Origin: Candidatus Thioglobus sp.
GTDB taxonomy: Bacteria > Pseudomonadota > Gammaproteobacteria > PS1 > Pseudothioglobaceae
NCBI GenBank assembly: GCA_028345055.1
Contig: JAOMCO010000004.1
Span: forward strand, 17,800-81,799
Reading direction: 5' to 3'
DNA: 64,000 nucleotides
The notes beneath the pieces are model-generated. The model did no database searches, was not told the DNA's origin, and saw only the letters and a program-made list of their open reading frames with translations. Within the stretch, counting starts at the first letter, position 1; every line of letters starts with the position of its first letter. Position numbers and translations under genes: made by a program. Below are positions 33,237-43,326 of this stretch, piece by piece.

Positions 33237-34247
33237 ATGTCAAAAAACGTGCAATTTAATCGACTTCACGAACTTCTTGACAGAATGAATGTTGTTAATT
33301 CAGGCAATAATAAGGCTGAAGATAAGCCGGAATTATCTGATCAGTTTGCAGCTTATATTTTGTGGCTTGATAGTGAGCCAATGATTCCTGAGAGAACCTA
33401 TAGTATTCATTTTCAGAGTGAAAGCACTATTGTCCAGGTAACAGACCTTAGCTTCAAGATTAATGTCAAAACACTGAGCCAGCTCGCAGCTAAAAAGCTT
33501 GAGCAAGATGAAATAGGCTATTGTAAGTTATCACTTAGTCAAAGAGTGTCTTTTGATGCTTATAGTGACAACCAACAAACTGGCACTTTTATAATTTTTG
33601 ATACTACAAATAAGTCGCAGATTGGTGCTGGAGTAATTGATTTTGCTTTAAGGCGAGCTCAAAATATTAGCTGGCATGAGACAAATATAAATCAAGAGAC
33701 TCGCTCTAAAAATAAACATCAAAAGCCATGTGTACTATGGTTTACTGGGCTTTCAGGTTCAGGAAAATCAACTATTGCCGACGAACTTGAAAAAAAACTC
33801 CATGAGCTTGGGAAGCATACAATGCTTCTCGATGGTGATAATGTTCGTCATGGCTTGAATAAAGATTTAGGATTTACAGACCAAGATAGGGTAGAGAATA
33901 TTCGAAGGATTGCAGAAGTTTCAAAGCTCATGGTTTCTTCTGGATTAATTACTATAGTTTCATTTATATCACCATTTCGTTCTGAGCGTTTAATGGCGAG
34001 GAAATTATTTAACGATGGTGAGTTTATTGAAATTTTTATTGATACTCCAATTGAAGTTTGTGAAGCTAGAGACTCTAAAGGACTCTATAAAAAAGCAAGA
34101 GCTGGACAATTAAAAAATTTCACAGGCATTGATTCTGATTATGAGGTACCTAAAACTTCAGAAATTGTGCTTCAAAATAGTGATGCAAATATAGATGATC
34201 TTGTGACTCAAATTCTTGATTATCTTCAAGCTCACTCAAAGATATAA
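33237..34247 (+). CDS. APS kinase with N-terminal remnant of CysN (headless CysNC)
   Basis: 336 residues. The C-terminal half (about 160-336) is a full APS kinase: P-loop GLSGSGKST, DGDNVRHGLNKDLGF, ISPFRSER and KARAGQLKNFTG. The first 160 residues match the last beta-barrel domain of CysN/NodQ (SDQFAAYILWLD, EIGYCKLSL, GAGVIDFALRRAQNI), but the GTPase domain is missing and is not found upstream. It makes PAPS from APS; what the barrel does without the GTPase is unknown, and it may be a relic of a CysNC fusion. The - strand operon downstream encodes CysQ, which removes the by-product PAP. A TATAAT lies at 33197-33202. Confidence 0.88.
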   Translation: MSKNVQFNRLHELLDRMNVVNSGNNKAEDKPELSDQFAAYILWLDSEPMIPERTYSIHFQSESTIVQVTDLSFKINVKTLSQLAAKKLEQDEIGYCKLSLSQRVSFDAYSDNQQTGTFIIFDTTNKSQIGAGVIDFALRRAQNISWHETNINQETRSKNKHQKPCVLWFTGLSGSGKSTIADELEKKLHELGKHTMLLDGDNVRHGLNKDLGFTDQDRVENIRRIAEVSKLMVSSGLITIVSFISPFRSERLMARKLFNDGEFIEIFIDTPIEVCEARDSKGLYKKARAGQLKNFTGIDSDYEVPKTSEIVLQNSDANIDDLVTQILDYLQAHSKI

Positions 34248-34278
34248 TTATCGAATAACTATTTAATTAGAAATTACA

Positions 34279-35217
34279 ATGTCAATTTTATTAGCTTCTA
34301 CTGATTTTTGGGAGGACATGGGGGTCTGGTCTAATTGCCTTCAAGAAGCTATGCCAGAGATAGAAATTAGAGTGTATCCAGATGAGGGTAATATTGATGA
34401 TATCGAGTATGCAGTGGTTTGGAAGCACCCAAGGGGAATTCTAAATAAATATCCAAATTTAAAAGCTATCCTGTCTTTAGGGGCTGGAGTTGACCATATA
34501 ATAAGTGATCCAGAATTGCCTGAAACTCCGCCCATAGTTCGCCTGGTTGATAAAAAGTTAACACATGAAATGATCCTTCATTCACTGCACTGGGTTTTGC
34601 ATTTTCATAGTGACCAATATCTCTACCGAATTCAGCAGCAAAGCCGTAAGTGGATTCAGCAAAGCTCTGTTCAATCTGAAGATCGCACTATTGGAATAAT
34701 GGGGTTAGGGAACATTGGCAAGGCTATCGGTGACTCACTTGTTAACTTAGACTTTAAGGTCCTTGGCTGGGGTACCAGTCCAAAAAATTCTCTTGGAGAC
34801 ATTGAATATTATTTTGGTCATGACCAGCTGTCCGGATTTCTTAGTCAAACTGAAATCCTCATAAATGTCCTGCCATTAACTAAAAAAACTAAAAATATTT
34901 TAACCAAAACTGAGCTTGCATATCTTCCTAAGGGGTCGTTTATAATTAATATTGGAAGAGGCGGTATTATTAATGAGAATGACTTAATATCCATCTTAGA
35001 TACTGGAGATATTGCTGCTACAGCTTTGGATGTTTTTGCTGATGAGCCGCTCCCTGAAAAAAATTCACTTTGGGCCCACCCTTCTGTATACATCACGCCC
35101 CATATTGCGGGTCAAAGTAATCCGGGTTCTGCTGCTAAAACAATAGCTGAAAACATTAGGCTTATTGAAAAGGGTGAGTCTCCATATCCTATATATAGCT
35201 TCAATAAAGGGTATTAA
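34279..35217 (+). CDS. Glyoxylate/hydroxypyruvate reductase (GhrA-like D-2-hydroxyacid dehydrogenase)
   Basis: A 312-residue D-2-hydroxyacid dehydrogenase with the nucleotide motif MGLGNIGKAIG and the catalytic Arg (NIGRGG), Glu (DEPLPE) and His (TPHIAG). Length and the ALSLGAGVDHI-type segment place it in the GhrA branch, which reduces glyoxylate to glycolate and hydroxypyruvate to glycerate with NADPH. It would handle 2-oxo acids made from glycine and serine by the surrounding genes. It starts 31 bp after the APS kinase gene. Confidence 0.9.
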   Translation: MSILLASTDFWEDMGVWSNCLQEAMPEIEIRVYPDEGNIDDIEYAVVWKHPRGILNKYPNLKAILSLGAGVDHIISDPELPETPPIVRLVDKKLTHEMILHSLHWVLHFHSDQYLYRIQQQSRKWIQQSSVQSEDRTIGIMGLGNIGKAIGDSLVNLDFKVLGWGTSPKNSLGDIEYYFGHDQLSGFLSQTEILINVLPLTKKTKNILTKTELAYLPKGSFIINIGRGGIINENDLISILDTGDIAATALDVFADEPLPEKNSLWAHPSVYITPHIAGQSNPGSAAKTIAENIRLIEKGESPYPIYSFNKGY

Positions 35218-35306
35218 GCAAATCTTTATTTTGTCAAATTATTTTTTAAAATTTGATATTCAATAATAAGATTTATATTTGAATTATACTAATTTAGTTA
35301 TTTATA

Positions 35307-35355
35307 TGAATTCATAAGTAATTGAATTCAACTAAAAAGACTATTCTTATATAAT
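35307..35355 (+). promoter_or_regulatory. Candidate gcv promoter region with paired TGAATTCA palindromes
   Basis: Two copies of the 8-bp palindrome TGAATTCA (35307-35314 and 35323-35330) lie 16 bp apart, followed by a TATAAT at 35350-35355, 23 bp before the gcvT ATG. The -35 is not clear. The leader is too short for a glycine riboswitch. Confidence 0.4.
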
Positions 35356-35378
35356 ATTGTTTTTTGAGGCAAAATCTA

Positions 35379-36503
35379 ATGTCTGTAGGAACTGAAATAA
35401 GAACAACCCCATTCCATAAGATGCATGTTAATGCAGGAGCAAAAATGGTTCCTTTCGCGGGTTATGAAATGCCTGTGAGTTATCCTCTTGGAATAAAAAA
35501 AGAGCACAATCACACAAGAGAAAGTGCAGGTCTCTTTGACGTATCCCACATGGGACAAATTAGATTGTCTGGTGAGCATGCTATGAGTGCTTTAGAGTCT
35601 TTAGTTCCTGTTGACATTGTTGATTTGCCTTTGATGAGGACGCGGTACGCTCTTTTCACGACTGAAAATGGCGGTGTATTGGATGATCTAATGGTTACAA
35701 ATCTTGGAGATAATGATTTATTTCTAGTTGTAAACGCAGCGTGCAAAGAGGCAGATTATGATCATTTGAAAAATCACTTAGGTGCAAGTTGTGAAATAGA
35801 GTTTTATGATGATTTAGCCTTGTTGGCCTTGCAAGGCCCCAAAGCAGCTATGGTTTTAAGTGAGTTTGCGCCCTCGGTCAAAGAGATGACATTTATGACT
35901 GCTAAGCAGACGATGCTTAACGATATAGATTGTTTTATTACTCGTTCTGGTTATACGGGAGAGGATGGCTATGAAATTTCAGTCTCGGCCAAAGATGCTG
36001 AAAGTCTTGCAAGTTCTCTGCTTTCAAGTGAAGAGGTTGAGTGGATAGGATTGGGGGCTAGAGATTCACTTCGTCTTGAGGCTGGCTTGTCTCTATATGG
36101 GCATGAGCTCGATATTAGTCACAGCCCAGTTGAGTCCTCTTTAAATTGGGCACTTTCAAAAGCAAGGCGTTTAGGTGGAGAGCGTGAGGGCAATTACTTA
36201 GGCTCTAAAGTAATTATGAATCAAATTGAAAATGGCTCTGATACAAAAGTAGTAGGCTTAATTCCGGAAGGAAGGATGCCCGTTAGAGATGGCGCAATAA
36301 TTCAGGATGAAAACGGTAATCAAATTGGATATGTTACAAGTGGGGGTTTTGGTCCAACTCTTAATAAGCCAATATCCATAGCTAGATTAGAAACAAAATT
36401 TACAAATAGCCATTCCAAAATTTTTGCATTGGTCAGAGAGAAGAAAATAGCAGTTGAGATTGTTAAACTGCCATTTGTTAAACACAACTATTACAGAGGT
36501 TAA
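35379..36503 (+). CDS. gcvT: Glycine cleavage system T protein (aminomethyltransferase)
   Basis: 374 residues from the ATG at 35379, with a TGAGGC ribosome site at 35365-35370; a TTG at 35364 is an alternative. Typical T-protein sequence: TPFHKMHVNAGAKMVPFAGYEMPV, RESAGLFDVSHMGQI, the folate-site SGYTGEDGYEISV and GLGARDSLRLEAGL. It transfers the methylene group from the lipoyl arm of GcvH to THF, releasing ammonia. First gene of gcvT-gcvH-gcvP-gcvR. Confidence 0.96.
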   Translation: MSVGTEIRTTPFHKMHVNAGAKMVPFAGYEMPVSYPLGIKKEHNHTRESAGLFDVSHMGQIRLSGEHAMSALESLVPVDIVDLPLMRTRYALFTTENGGVLDDLMVTNLGDNDLFLVVNAACKEADYDHLKNHLGASCEIEFYDDLALLALQGPKAAMVLSEFAPSVKEMTFMTAKQTMLNDIDCFITRSGYTGEDGYEISVSAKDAESLASSLLSSEEVEWIGLGARDSLRLEAGLSLYGHELDISHSPVESSLNWALSKARRLGGEREGNYLGSKVIMNQIENGSDTKVVGLIPEGRMPVRDGAIIQDENGNQIGYVTSGGFGPTLNKPISIARLETKFTNSHSKIFALVREKKIAVEIVKLPFVKHNYYRG

Positions 36504-36522
36504 ACAATAATAAGGAGAAGTA

Positions 36523-36894
36523 ATGAGTATTAAGTATTCTGAGGATCATGAATGGGTTGATGCTAAAGAAGATGATTTAGTAGTTATTGGAATCACGGAT
36601 TTTGCTCAAGAGCAATTGGGTGATTTGGTATACGTAGAGCTGCCGGAAGTTGGTGATGAGTGCACAAAGGGTGAAAATATATCTGTCATTGAATCAGTGA
36701 AAGCTGCTTCTGATCTAGTGGCGCCTGTTTCTGGCTCAATTATTGAGGTGAACAGCAGACTAGAGGATGAGCCAGAGATTGTGACAGAGGATTCAATGGG
36801 CGAAGGATGGTTTATTAAGGTTAAGTTATCAGATCCAGCAGAGCTAGATGAGTTGATGGATGAAGAGACATACAACACATTTATTGAAGAATAG
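36523..36894 (+). CDS. gcvH: Glycine cleavage system H protein
   Basis: A 123-residue lipoyl carrier. The lipoyl Lys is K60 in [10 protein letters not shown], with the E-x-V-K-A motif of the family. An AAGGAG site precedes the ATG by 6 bases. It shuttles the aminomethyl group between P and T proteins. It is 19 bp after gcvT and 22 bp before gcvP. Confidence 0.97.
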   Translation: MSIKYSEDHEWVDAKEDDLVVIGITDFAQEQLGDLVYVELPEVGDECTKGENISVIESVKAASDLVAPVSGSIIEVNSRLEDEPEIVTEDSMGEGWFIKVKLSDPAELDELMDEETYNTFIEE

Positions 36895-36916
36895 AACATC
36901 TGAAAGAGAGACGTTA

Positions 36917-39769
36917 ATGAAAGATAAGATTGAAGATTTATTGAATAATGATGCTTTTACCAATAGGCATATTGGATCATCGAGTGAGCAAAAAAATCAA
37001 ATGCTTGAGTATCTTGGTTTTGATAACTTAGATAAATTAATAGATGAAATAGTGCCAGATGTTATTCGCCGAAAAGAGCCGATGAATATTGCTGATGGGA
37101 TGTCAGAGCTTGCTGCACTTAAACAACTAAGAAATCTTGCAAGAATGAATATTCGTTATAAGTCTTTCATTGGCCAGGGCTACTACAACTCAATTACACC
37201 CCCAGTCATACAGCGAAATGTGGAAGAAAATCCAGCTTGGTATACTGCCTATACACCCTATCAGCCTGAGATTTCTCAAGGTCGTCTTGAAGCTCTAATG
37301 AATTTCCAAACAATGGTCTCAGATCTAACTGGTATGGATTTGGCAAACGCCTCTATGCTTGATGAGGCAACTGCTTGTGCAGAGGCCATGACATTAAGTC
37401 ATCGAGTAAGCAAGTCTAAGAGCAATGTTTTTTTTGTTGCAAATGATTGCTATGCCCAAAACCTTGAGGTTATTAAAACAAGGGCTGAGCCATTGAATAT
37501 TGAAATAGTTTTTGGTGACCCTCTTGTGGATTTAAAAGATCTAGATTGTTTTGGTGTTCTGCTTCAGTACCCAAATACCTATGGCGCTTTTAGTGACTTC
37601 ACGAAGTTGATAGATTCTATTCATGAGAAGAAGGCACTTGTTGCTGTGAGTGCTGATTTACTTGCATTAACTCTGCTTAAACCCCCGGGTGAAATGGGAG
37701 CTGATATTGTAGTAGGCAATACTCAAAGGTTTGGAGTTCCAATTGGGTATGGTGGACCTCATGCTGCCTACATGTCGACCAGGGATAAGTATAAGCGATC
37801 AATGCCTGGAAGGATTATTGGTGCGTCAGTTGATACAAAAGGCAGGCTTGCATATCGATTAGCATTACAGACTAGAGAGCAACATATACGCAGAGAGAAA
37901 GCTACAAGTAACATTTGTACTGCACAAGCCCTTTTAGCAATTATGGCTAGCATGTATGCAGTCTATCATGGCCCAGAGGGACTGAGAAACATAGCGCGAC
38001 GTATTCATAAATATGCAAGCGTATTTGCTGATGGTATGAAGGAAATGGGGTTTAATGTTATAAATGACTCTTATTTTGATACCCTATCTATTCAAGTTAA
38101 AAATTCAGATGCAATAGTTATGCAAGCTGAAAAAAATGGCTACAACATTAACGTATTTAATAAAACACTTGTCTCAGTTTCGTTTGATGAGCTCAGTACT
38201 CCTGAAGATATAGAGTTCTTATGGAGAATTTTCAATACCGAGTCAGAATTGAGTGCCCAGTCACTATTTGAAAAAAACAAATCAAAAATCAAAAAGAATT
38301 TAAAGAGGGATTCTGATTTTTTAACGCATGAAGTCTTTAATACTTATCGCTCAGAAACCAATATGATGAGATATATTCGTTATCTTGGAGATAAGGATAT
38401 CGCACTGGATCGTTCAATGATTCCACTTGGATCGTGCACAATGAAACTAAACGCAGCAGCAGAGTTGATTCCAGTGAGTTGGCCAGAATTTTCTCAAATT
38501 CATCCAGCAGTTCCGATGAACCAAGTGATTGGTTATCAACAGATGATTAGTGAACTTGAAGAGATGCTATGTGAGGCTACGGGTTACTCAGCCATTTCAC
38601 TTCAGCCCAATTCTGGAGCTCAAGGGGAGTACGCTGGATTAATTGCAATAAGAGGTTATCATCAAAGTCGGGGTGATGAAAATCGAAATATCTGTTTGAT
38701 TCCATCATCGGCTCATGGCACAAATCCTGCCTCTGCGCAGATGGCTGGAATGAAAGTTATAGTGATTGAAAGCACAGATGAGGGCAATATTGATCTTGTG
38801 GATTTAAGAGTAAAAACTAAGGAACACGAAGAGAATCTTGCCGCAATAATGATTACATACCCTTCAACTCACGGTGTTTTTGAAAAAGACGTGCGAGAGG
38901 TTTGCAATATTATCCATGATGCTGGTGGGCAAGTATATATTGATGGCGCGAATATGAATGCAATGGTTGGACTCTCTGCTCCAGGTGAGTTTGGTGGGGA
39001 TGTCTCTCACCTTAATCTTCACAAGACATTTGCAATCCCTCATGGTGGAGGTGGTCCGGGTGTTGGCCCAATTGGGGTAAAAGAGCACCTGATCGATTTT
39101 TTACCTAGAACACCACTCAATAATACCGATGTTGGAAGTATTTCAGGTGCCCCTTGGGGATCAGGAAGTATCCTTCCAATAAGTTGGATGTATATTGCAA
39201 TGCTTGGAAAAGATGGACTCTATGAGTCAACTTGTAACGCTATTTTGAACGCAAATTATATTGCCAAGCGCCTTGAGGAGCACTATCCAATTCTTTACAG
39301 TGACGAAAATGGAAGAATCGCTCATGAGTGTATTATTGATATTAGACCCATTAAAGACTCAGTGGGAATAAGTGTTGATGATGTCGCCAAGCGTTTAATA
39401 GATTTTGGTTTTCATGCACCTACAATGTCTTTTCCAGTTGCTGGAACATTGATGATCGAGCCAACAGAGTCTGAGTCTTTGGATGAGCTTGATCGGTTCT
39501 GTGAGGCAATGATTCAAATAAGAAAAGAAATCAAAAAGGTTGAGTCAGGTGAATATTCCACTGAAGATAATCCATTAATTAATTCGCCGCACACTTTAGA
39601 AATGGTAACATCAACGCAATGGGAATTTTCATATTCCAGGGAAGAGGCCGCTTATCCTGTTGAGAGCCTAAGGCGAGTCAAGTACTGGCCACCAGTTTCA
39701 AGAGTAGATAATGTCTATGGCGATAAGAATTTAGTTTGTTCTTGTCCGAGTATTGAAGAATATAAGTAG
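36917..39769 (+). CDS. gcvP: Glycine dehydrogenase (decarboxylating), P protein
   Basis: About 950 residues from the ATG at 36917, preceded by GAAAGAGAG; an in-frame ATG at 36860 would overlap gcvH. Single-chain P protein (fused alpha and beta halves). The N-terminal FTNRHIGSS start, the PLP Lys in [18 protein letters not shown] and the glycine-rich loop are present. It decarboxylates glycine and loads the aminomethyl group on GcvH. Confidence 0.97.
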   Translation: MKDKIEDLLNNDAFTNRHIGSSSEQKNQMLEYLGFDNLDKLIDEIVPDVIRRKEPMNIADGMSELAALKQLRNLARMNIRYKSFIGQGYYNSITPPVIQRNVEENPAWYTAYTPYQPEISQGRLEALMNFQTMVSDLTGMDLANASMLDEATACAEAMTLSHRVSKSKSNVFFVANDCYAQNLEVIKTRAEPLNIEIVFGDPLVDLKDLDCFGVLLQYPNTYGAFSDFTKLIDSIHEKKALVAVSADLLALTLLKPPGEMGADIVVGNTQRFGVPIGYGGPHAAYMSTRDKYKRSMPGRIIGASVDTKGRLAYRLALQTREQHIRREKATSNICTAQALLAIMASMYAVYHGPEGLRNIARRIHKYASVFADGMKEMGFNVINDSYFDTLSIQVKNSDAIVMQAEKNGYNINVFNKTLVSVSFDELSTPEDIEFLWRIFNTESELSAQSLFEKNKSKIKKNLKRDSDFLTHEVFNTYRSETNMMRYIRYLGDKDIALDRSMIPLGSCTMKLNAAAELIPVSWPEFSQIHPAVPMNQVIGYQQMISELEEMLCEATGYSAISLQPNSGAQGEYAGLIAIRGYHQSRGDENRNICLIPSSAHGTNPASAQMAGMKVIVIESTDEGNIDLVDLRVKTKEHEENLAAIMITYPSTHGVFEKDVREVCNIIHDAGGQVYIDGANMNAMVGLSAPGEFGGDVSHLNLHKTFAIPHGGGGPGVGPIGVKEHLIDFLPRTPLNNTDVGSISGAPWGSGSILPISWMYIAMLGKDGLYESTCNAILNANYIAKRLEEHYPILYSDENGRIAHECIIDIRPIKDSVGISVDDVAKRLIDFGFHAPTMSFPVAGTLMIEPTESESLDELDRFCEAMIQIRKEIKKVESGEYSTEDNPLINSPHTLEMVTSTQWEFSYSREEAAYPVESLRRVKYWPPVSRVDNVYGDKNLVCSCPSIEEYK

Positions 39770-39775
39770 ATTTTT

Positions 39776-40294
39776 ATGAAATCATTTTTGATTAGCGTTT
39801 TGGGAGACGACAAGCCTGGGCTTGTTGACGGCCTATCAAAGATTATTGTTTCAAATAATGGCGATTGGATTGAAAGTAATATGTCTAGTTTCGAAGGCAA
39901 ATTTGCTGGCATCCTTAAAGTCAATGTCCCGTCAAGTGATGCTGCTAGACTCAAAAAAGACTTAACTTCTTCTTCATTAGGTCTTCAGATTGCCTGTGAG
40001 GAAACTCACCCAATAGATGAACTTAGTAATGTTAAAAGTTACAACATTGAGCTAATTGGCCAAAATCATGTTGGAATTATTAATAAACTCTCTCACGTTT
40101 TGGCCGATGAGTTACAAGCTAATGTTGAAGAGTTAAAGACTGAAATCATTGATGCTTCGATGTCAGGAGAGCAACTATTCAAAGCTCAAATTACTCTTCA
40201 TATTCCTAATGATCTTGATGAAAATCTTGTGAGAGATAAGCTCGAGCTTATTGCTGATGAGATGATGGTAGAGATCTATTCATACGAGAGCTAA
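39776..40294 (+). CDS. gcvR: GcvR-like ACT-domain regulator
   Basis: A 172-residue protein with two ACT domains (about 1-80 and 90-170), opening with LISVLGDDKPGLVDGLSKIIVSN. GcvR binds glycine and controls the activator GcvA in enteric bacteria; no gcvA is in this window. It begins 6 bp after gcvP, so it may be made with the cleavage system it controls. Confidence 0.82.
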   Translation: MKSFLISVLGDDKPGLVDGLSKIIVSNNGDWIESNMSSFEGKFAGILKVNVPSSDAARLKKDLTSSSLGLQIACEETHPIDELSNVKSYNIELIGQNHVGIINKLSHVLADELQANVEELKTEIIDASMSGEQLFKAQITLHIPNDLDENLVRDKLELIADEMMVEIYSYES

Positions 40295-40312
40295 GGCTGC
40301 TCTAAAGCCTTT
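40293..40312 (+). terminator. Small hairpin between gcvR and cysQ
   Basis: AAGGCT and AGCCTT (40293-40298 and 40306-40311) form a 6-bp stem with a 7-base loop between two convergent stops. The T-run after it is short, so it is only a weak terminator candidate. Confidence 0.3.
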
Positions 40313-40314
40313 AT

Positions 40315-41085
40315 TCAAAAATTTCCATGAGCTATAAAAGCGCTATTTCTATAGCTTTGTTTTCCGTAACTAAATGATTGGCTATTTGGAAGTAAGACGC
40401 TCCCACCTGCAGATCTTAGTACAGCATCTCCCGCTGCAGTATCCCACTCCATTGTGGGTCCAAATCTAGGATAGACATCTGCCTCACCGCAGGCGATCAG
40501 ACAAAACTTTAATGAAGAGCCTATTGAAACCGTCTTCTTAACGTTATTATCCATAAGCCAATTATCTGTTAATTCATCCCTATGGGATACACTTGTAACG
40601 GCTATAGGACCCGAATTTGGAACTTCTCTTATTTTAATTTCTTTGAAACCATTCTCAGATTCTTCAAAAGCTCCCGTTAGATTTGAGGCAAAAAACATGC
40701 GATTAAGCGCTGGCGCAAAAACAACTCCTAGAGTTGGAATACCATTCTCAATGAGACCAATATTTACCGTAAACGAGCCAAGTCCATCCTTTTTTAGAAA
40801 TTCTTTTGTTCCATCAAGCGGGTCAATTAGAAAAAATTGATCACCAGCCTCTAATTCATGGCTGCTAGCGTTCTCCTCAGATACTATTGGAATATCAGGA
40901 ATAATTTTCTTGAGTTGACTTAAGATGAGTTTTTCAGCAGCCTGATCGGCAAGAGTAACTGGTGAGCCATCACCTTTATAGTTTATGTCAAATGAACTTT
41001 CATAGATCTTCATTATCTCACTGCCCGCATCCCTGGCAACTTCTCGCAACTCAGTGAGTAATTCAGAATATTCTATTTTTATCAT
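40315..41085 (-). CDS. cysQ: 3'(2'),5'-bisphosphate nucleotidase
   Basis: A 256-residue inositol-monophosphatase-fold enzyme. The metal motifs are IVSEENA (Glu), LIDPLDGTKEF (Asp-x-x-Asp) and WDTAAGDAVLRSAGG. It hydrolyses PAP (left after PAPS use) to AMP. It is the last gene of the creatinase operon (18 bp after it), a curious position, though it matches the APS kinase at 33237. Confidence 0.92.
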   Translation of the reverse strand: MIKIEYSELLTELREVARDAGSEIMKIYESSFDINYKGDGSPVTLADQAAEKLILSQLKKIIPDIPIVSEENASSHELEAGDQFFLIDPLDGTKEFLKKDGLGSFTVNIGLIENGIPTLGVVFAPALNRMFFASNLTGAFEESENGFKEIKIREVPNSGPIAVTSVSHRDELTDNWLMDNNVKKTVSIGSSLKFCLIACGEADVYPRFGPTMEWDTAAGDAVLRSAGGSVLLPNSQSFSYGKQSYRNSAFIAHGNF

Positions 41086-41103
41086 TGCTTACAAATACTG
41101 ATA

Positions 41104-42309
41104 TTACTTAATAATGTTGTGCTCTGGTCCAAATGGGAACTTGGTAATGTCATAAGCACTATCCTCAGTAAGAACCAGTACGTCATGCTCTCTGTAACCA
41201 CCTGCTCCTGGTTTACCTTCTGGGATCATAATCATTGGCTCCATCGAAACAACCATATTCTTTTGAAGGACTGTATCAATATCCTCTCGAAGCTCAACAC
41301 CAGCCTCACGGCCATAGTAATGAGATAGAACTCCAAATGAGTGACCATAGCCAAATGTTCTGCTTTCAAGTAGATTATATTCTTCAAAAATTTTGTTAAG
41401 CTCAAGAGCTATATCTTTACAGGCAACCCCTGGCTTGATTAGTTTCATGCCCTCTTCATGAACTTTTACATTGATTTCCCACAATCTCAAAGACTCATCA
41501 TCAACATGATCATAAAATAAGGTTCTTTCAAGCGCAACGTAGTAACCAGAAATCATTGAAAAACAGTTAAGACTTAAGATATCCCCTTTTTGAACTTGTC
41601 TACTAGTGACTGGGTTGTGCGCGCCATCAGTATTGATGCCTGATTGAAACCAAGTCCATGTATCCATTAGCTCTGAGTGAGGATAGCGCTTAGCAATTTC
41701 TCGAACCATAGCTTGAGTTGAGTGAAGAGCTACTTCGTGTTCTGGCACTCCTTCTTTGATTGCCTCTACAAGAGCTGCCCCTCCAATATCACAAACGTTA
41801 GCACCCTGAATAATATGAGCTATTTCTTCATCTGATTTAACTGATCGCATTTTCATGCAGTCAACAGAAATATCAATAAATTGTGCTTGATGAAACGCAG
41901 CATGGAGTTTATCCAAGCGCTCCTTAGTAATGTGGTCAAACTCGATACCAATTTTTCCACCATCATTAACAATTTGCTGCAACGCATAAAAGAAGCTATC
42001 TTTTTGCCAGTCTGTATAGACTAGGTTGTCACCGAACGTTCTTCTGAATGGCTGACCACCATCAATATTCGCTGTCACTGAAGTTACTTTATCTTGTGTA
42101 AAGACCAGCGCATAGGGCCTGCCAAAAGAGCAGTAAAGAAAGTCACTGTAGTAATTAATACCATGAATAGAGGTAAAGATAATGGAATCTATATTGTTTT
42201 GAGCCATATGCTCTCTTAGTTTTCTTTGTCTATTTTGGTATTCTTTATCACTAAATGTATGAGCTATATTTTCACCATTTGGAATGTGAATTGTTCTTGG
42301 CATGTTCAT
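41104..42309 (-). CDS. Creatinase (creatine amidinohydrolase)
   Basis: A 401-residue M24-fold protein that matches Pseudomonas creatinase along its length. The residues reported to bind creatine or catalyse are conserved with an offset of zero or one: Phe62, Arg64, His231 (H232 in Pseudomonas), Glu261 (E262), Arg334 (R335) and Glu357 (E358). It hydrolyses creatine to sarcosine and urea without a metal ion. Sarcosine would go to the SoxBDAG enzyme at 50.2-55.4 kb. A GGAG site precedes the ATG. Its operon partners are a hydantoinase-like protein, a DUF1989 protein and an EamA transporter. Confidence 0.94.
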   Translation of the reverse strand: MNMPRTIHIPNGENIAHTFSDKEYQNRQRKLREHMAQNNIDSIIFTSIHGINYYSDFLYCSFGRPYALVFTQDKVTSVTANIDGGQPFRRTFGDNLVYTDWQKDSFFYALQQIVNDGGKIGIEFDHITKERLDKLHAAFHQAQFIDISVDCMKMRSVKSDEEIAHIIQGANVCDIGGAALVEAIKEGVPEHEVALHSTQAMVREIAKRYPHSELMDTWTWFQSGINTDGAHNPVTSRQVQKGDILSLNCFSMISGYYVALERTLFYDHVDDESLRLWEINVKVHEEGMKLIKPGVACKDIALELNKIFEEYNLLESRTFGYGHSFGVLSHYYGREAGVELREDIDTVLQKNMVVSMEPMIMIPEGKPGAGGYREHDVLVLTEDSAYDITKFPFGPEHNIIK

Positions 42310-42418
42310 GGTAACTCCTGTATCTGCGTTAATTTGTGCGGATGTTAGACAATTTCTCTAAGTATAGCAAGCTTTTTTTATACAGAGCTATGTTTAGATC
42401 TATAGATGATAAGAACTT

Positions 42419-43297
42419 TTAGACAACTCTTTCCTTAGGCTTATTCAATATATTTTCACGAACAAAAGTATAAACACCAGATGCTACAATGATAGCTGCA
42501 CCAAGGAGCGTCAACATATCCGGTCTTTCAGAGAGGACAATAATTGATAGAAGCATGGCAAAAACAAGTCTTGAATATCTAAAAGGCGATATAACTGACA
42601 TCTCACCAGTTCTTGCTGCAATAACAATTGAGTAATATGCAATAACACCAAATGCTGATGCACCAGCAAAAAATAAAATGTCTTTGGAGCTAGGCACTAA
42701 CATCTCAGAGCTAAACGGTATTAACATAATGCCAGAGACTCCAAAGGCCAAGAAAGCATAAAGAGAGATGGTCACTGATGGTAATTTCACTTCAATAGCG
42801 CGTGTTGCAAGGTCTCTTCCAGCTAAAAAAGTTGCTCCAAGAAGTGCAAAAATAGAAGCTGGCATAAAGCTTCCAAAGCCAGGTCTGAGAATCAATAAAA
42901 CACCAATAAAGCCAACAAAAACTGCTGTCCATCTGCGCCAACCAACTTTTTCTTTGAAGAAGATAGCCGCTCCAATTGTGACTAATAAGGGCATGACCTG
43001 AATGATTGCAGAGGCAGAAGATAAAGGTGTTAGGGCAATTGCAAGAACAAAAAATAACGCTCCAAAAAGTTCACATAGGGTTCGTATAATGACTGGAGTA
43101 GTCAATAAACCCTGATGAAAAATTGGAGCTTTTGTTAAAAGTCCAATGATGAGAAATATAATGCTTCCACTGAATCCAAGAATGATGATAATTTCAGAAA
43201 TTGGAAGATTTTCTGAGAGCATTTTAATAAATAAATCCTCACACGCAAAGCCTGCCATAGCGAGAATCATAAATAAAATGCCCTTTAAATTATCCAT
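42419..43297 (-). CDS. EamA/DMT-family transporter
   Basis: A 292-residue membrane protein with about ten predicted helices arranged as two EamA repeats (about 1-140 and 150-285). It lies between the DUF1989 and creatinase genes on the minus strand (29 and 109 bp gaps). DMT proteins export or import small metabolites; an importer of creatine/creatinine or exporter of a product is possible. Confidence 0.88.
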   Translation of the reverse strand: MDNLKGILFMILAMAGFACEDLFIKMLSENLPISEIIIILGFSGSIIFLIIGLLTKAPIFHQGLLTTPVIIRTLCELFGALFFVLAIALTPLSSASAIIQVMPLLVTIGAAIFFKEKVGWRRWTAVFVGFIGVLLILRPGFGSFMPASIFALLGATFLAGRDLATRAIEVKLPSVTISLYAFLAFGVSGIMLIPFSSEMLVPSSKDILFFAGASAFGVIAYYSIVIAARTGEMSVISPFRYSRLVFAMLLSIIVLSERPDMLTLLGAAIIVASGVYTFVRENILNKPKERVV

Positions 43298-43326
43298 CTC
43301 AATTCATTCTCATTTAAAGTTGAATT

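Noticed and set aside
35218..35378. Glycine riboswitch upstream of gcvT
   Set aside because: The distance from the likely -10 to the ATG is about 20 bases, and I see no paired aptamer helices in the 161 bp.
41104..42309. A second DMSP lyase or Xaa-Pro peptidase (M24 fold)
   Set aside because: The residues match creatinase specifically and the metal ligands of DddP/peptidases are absent.
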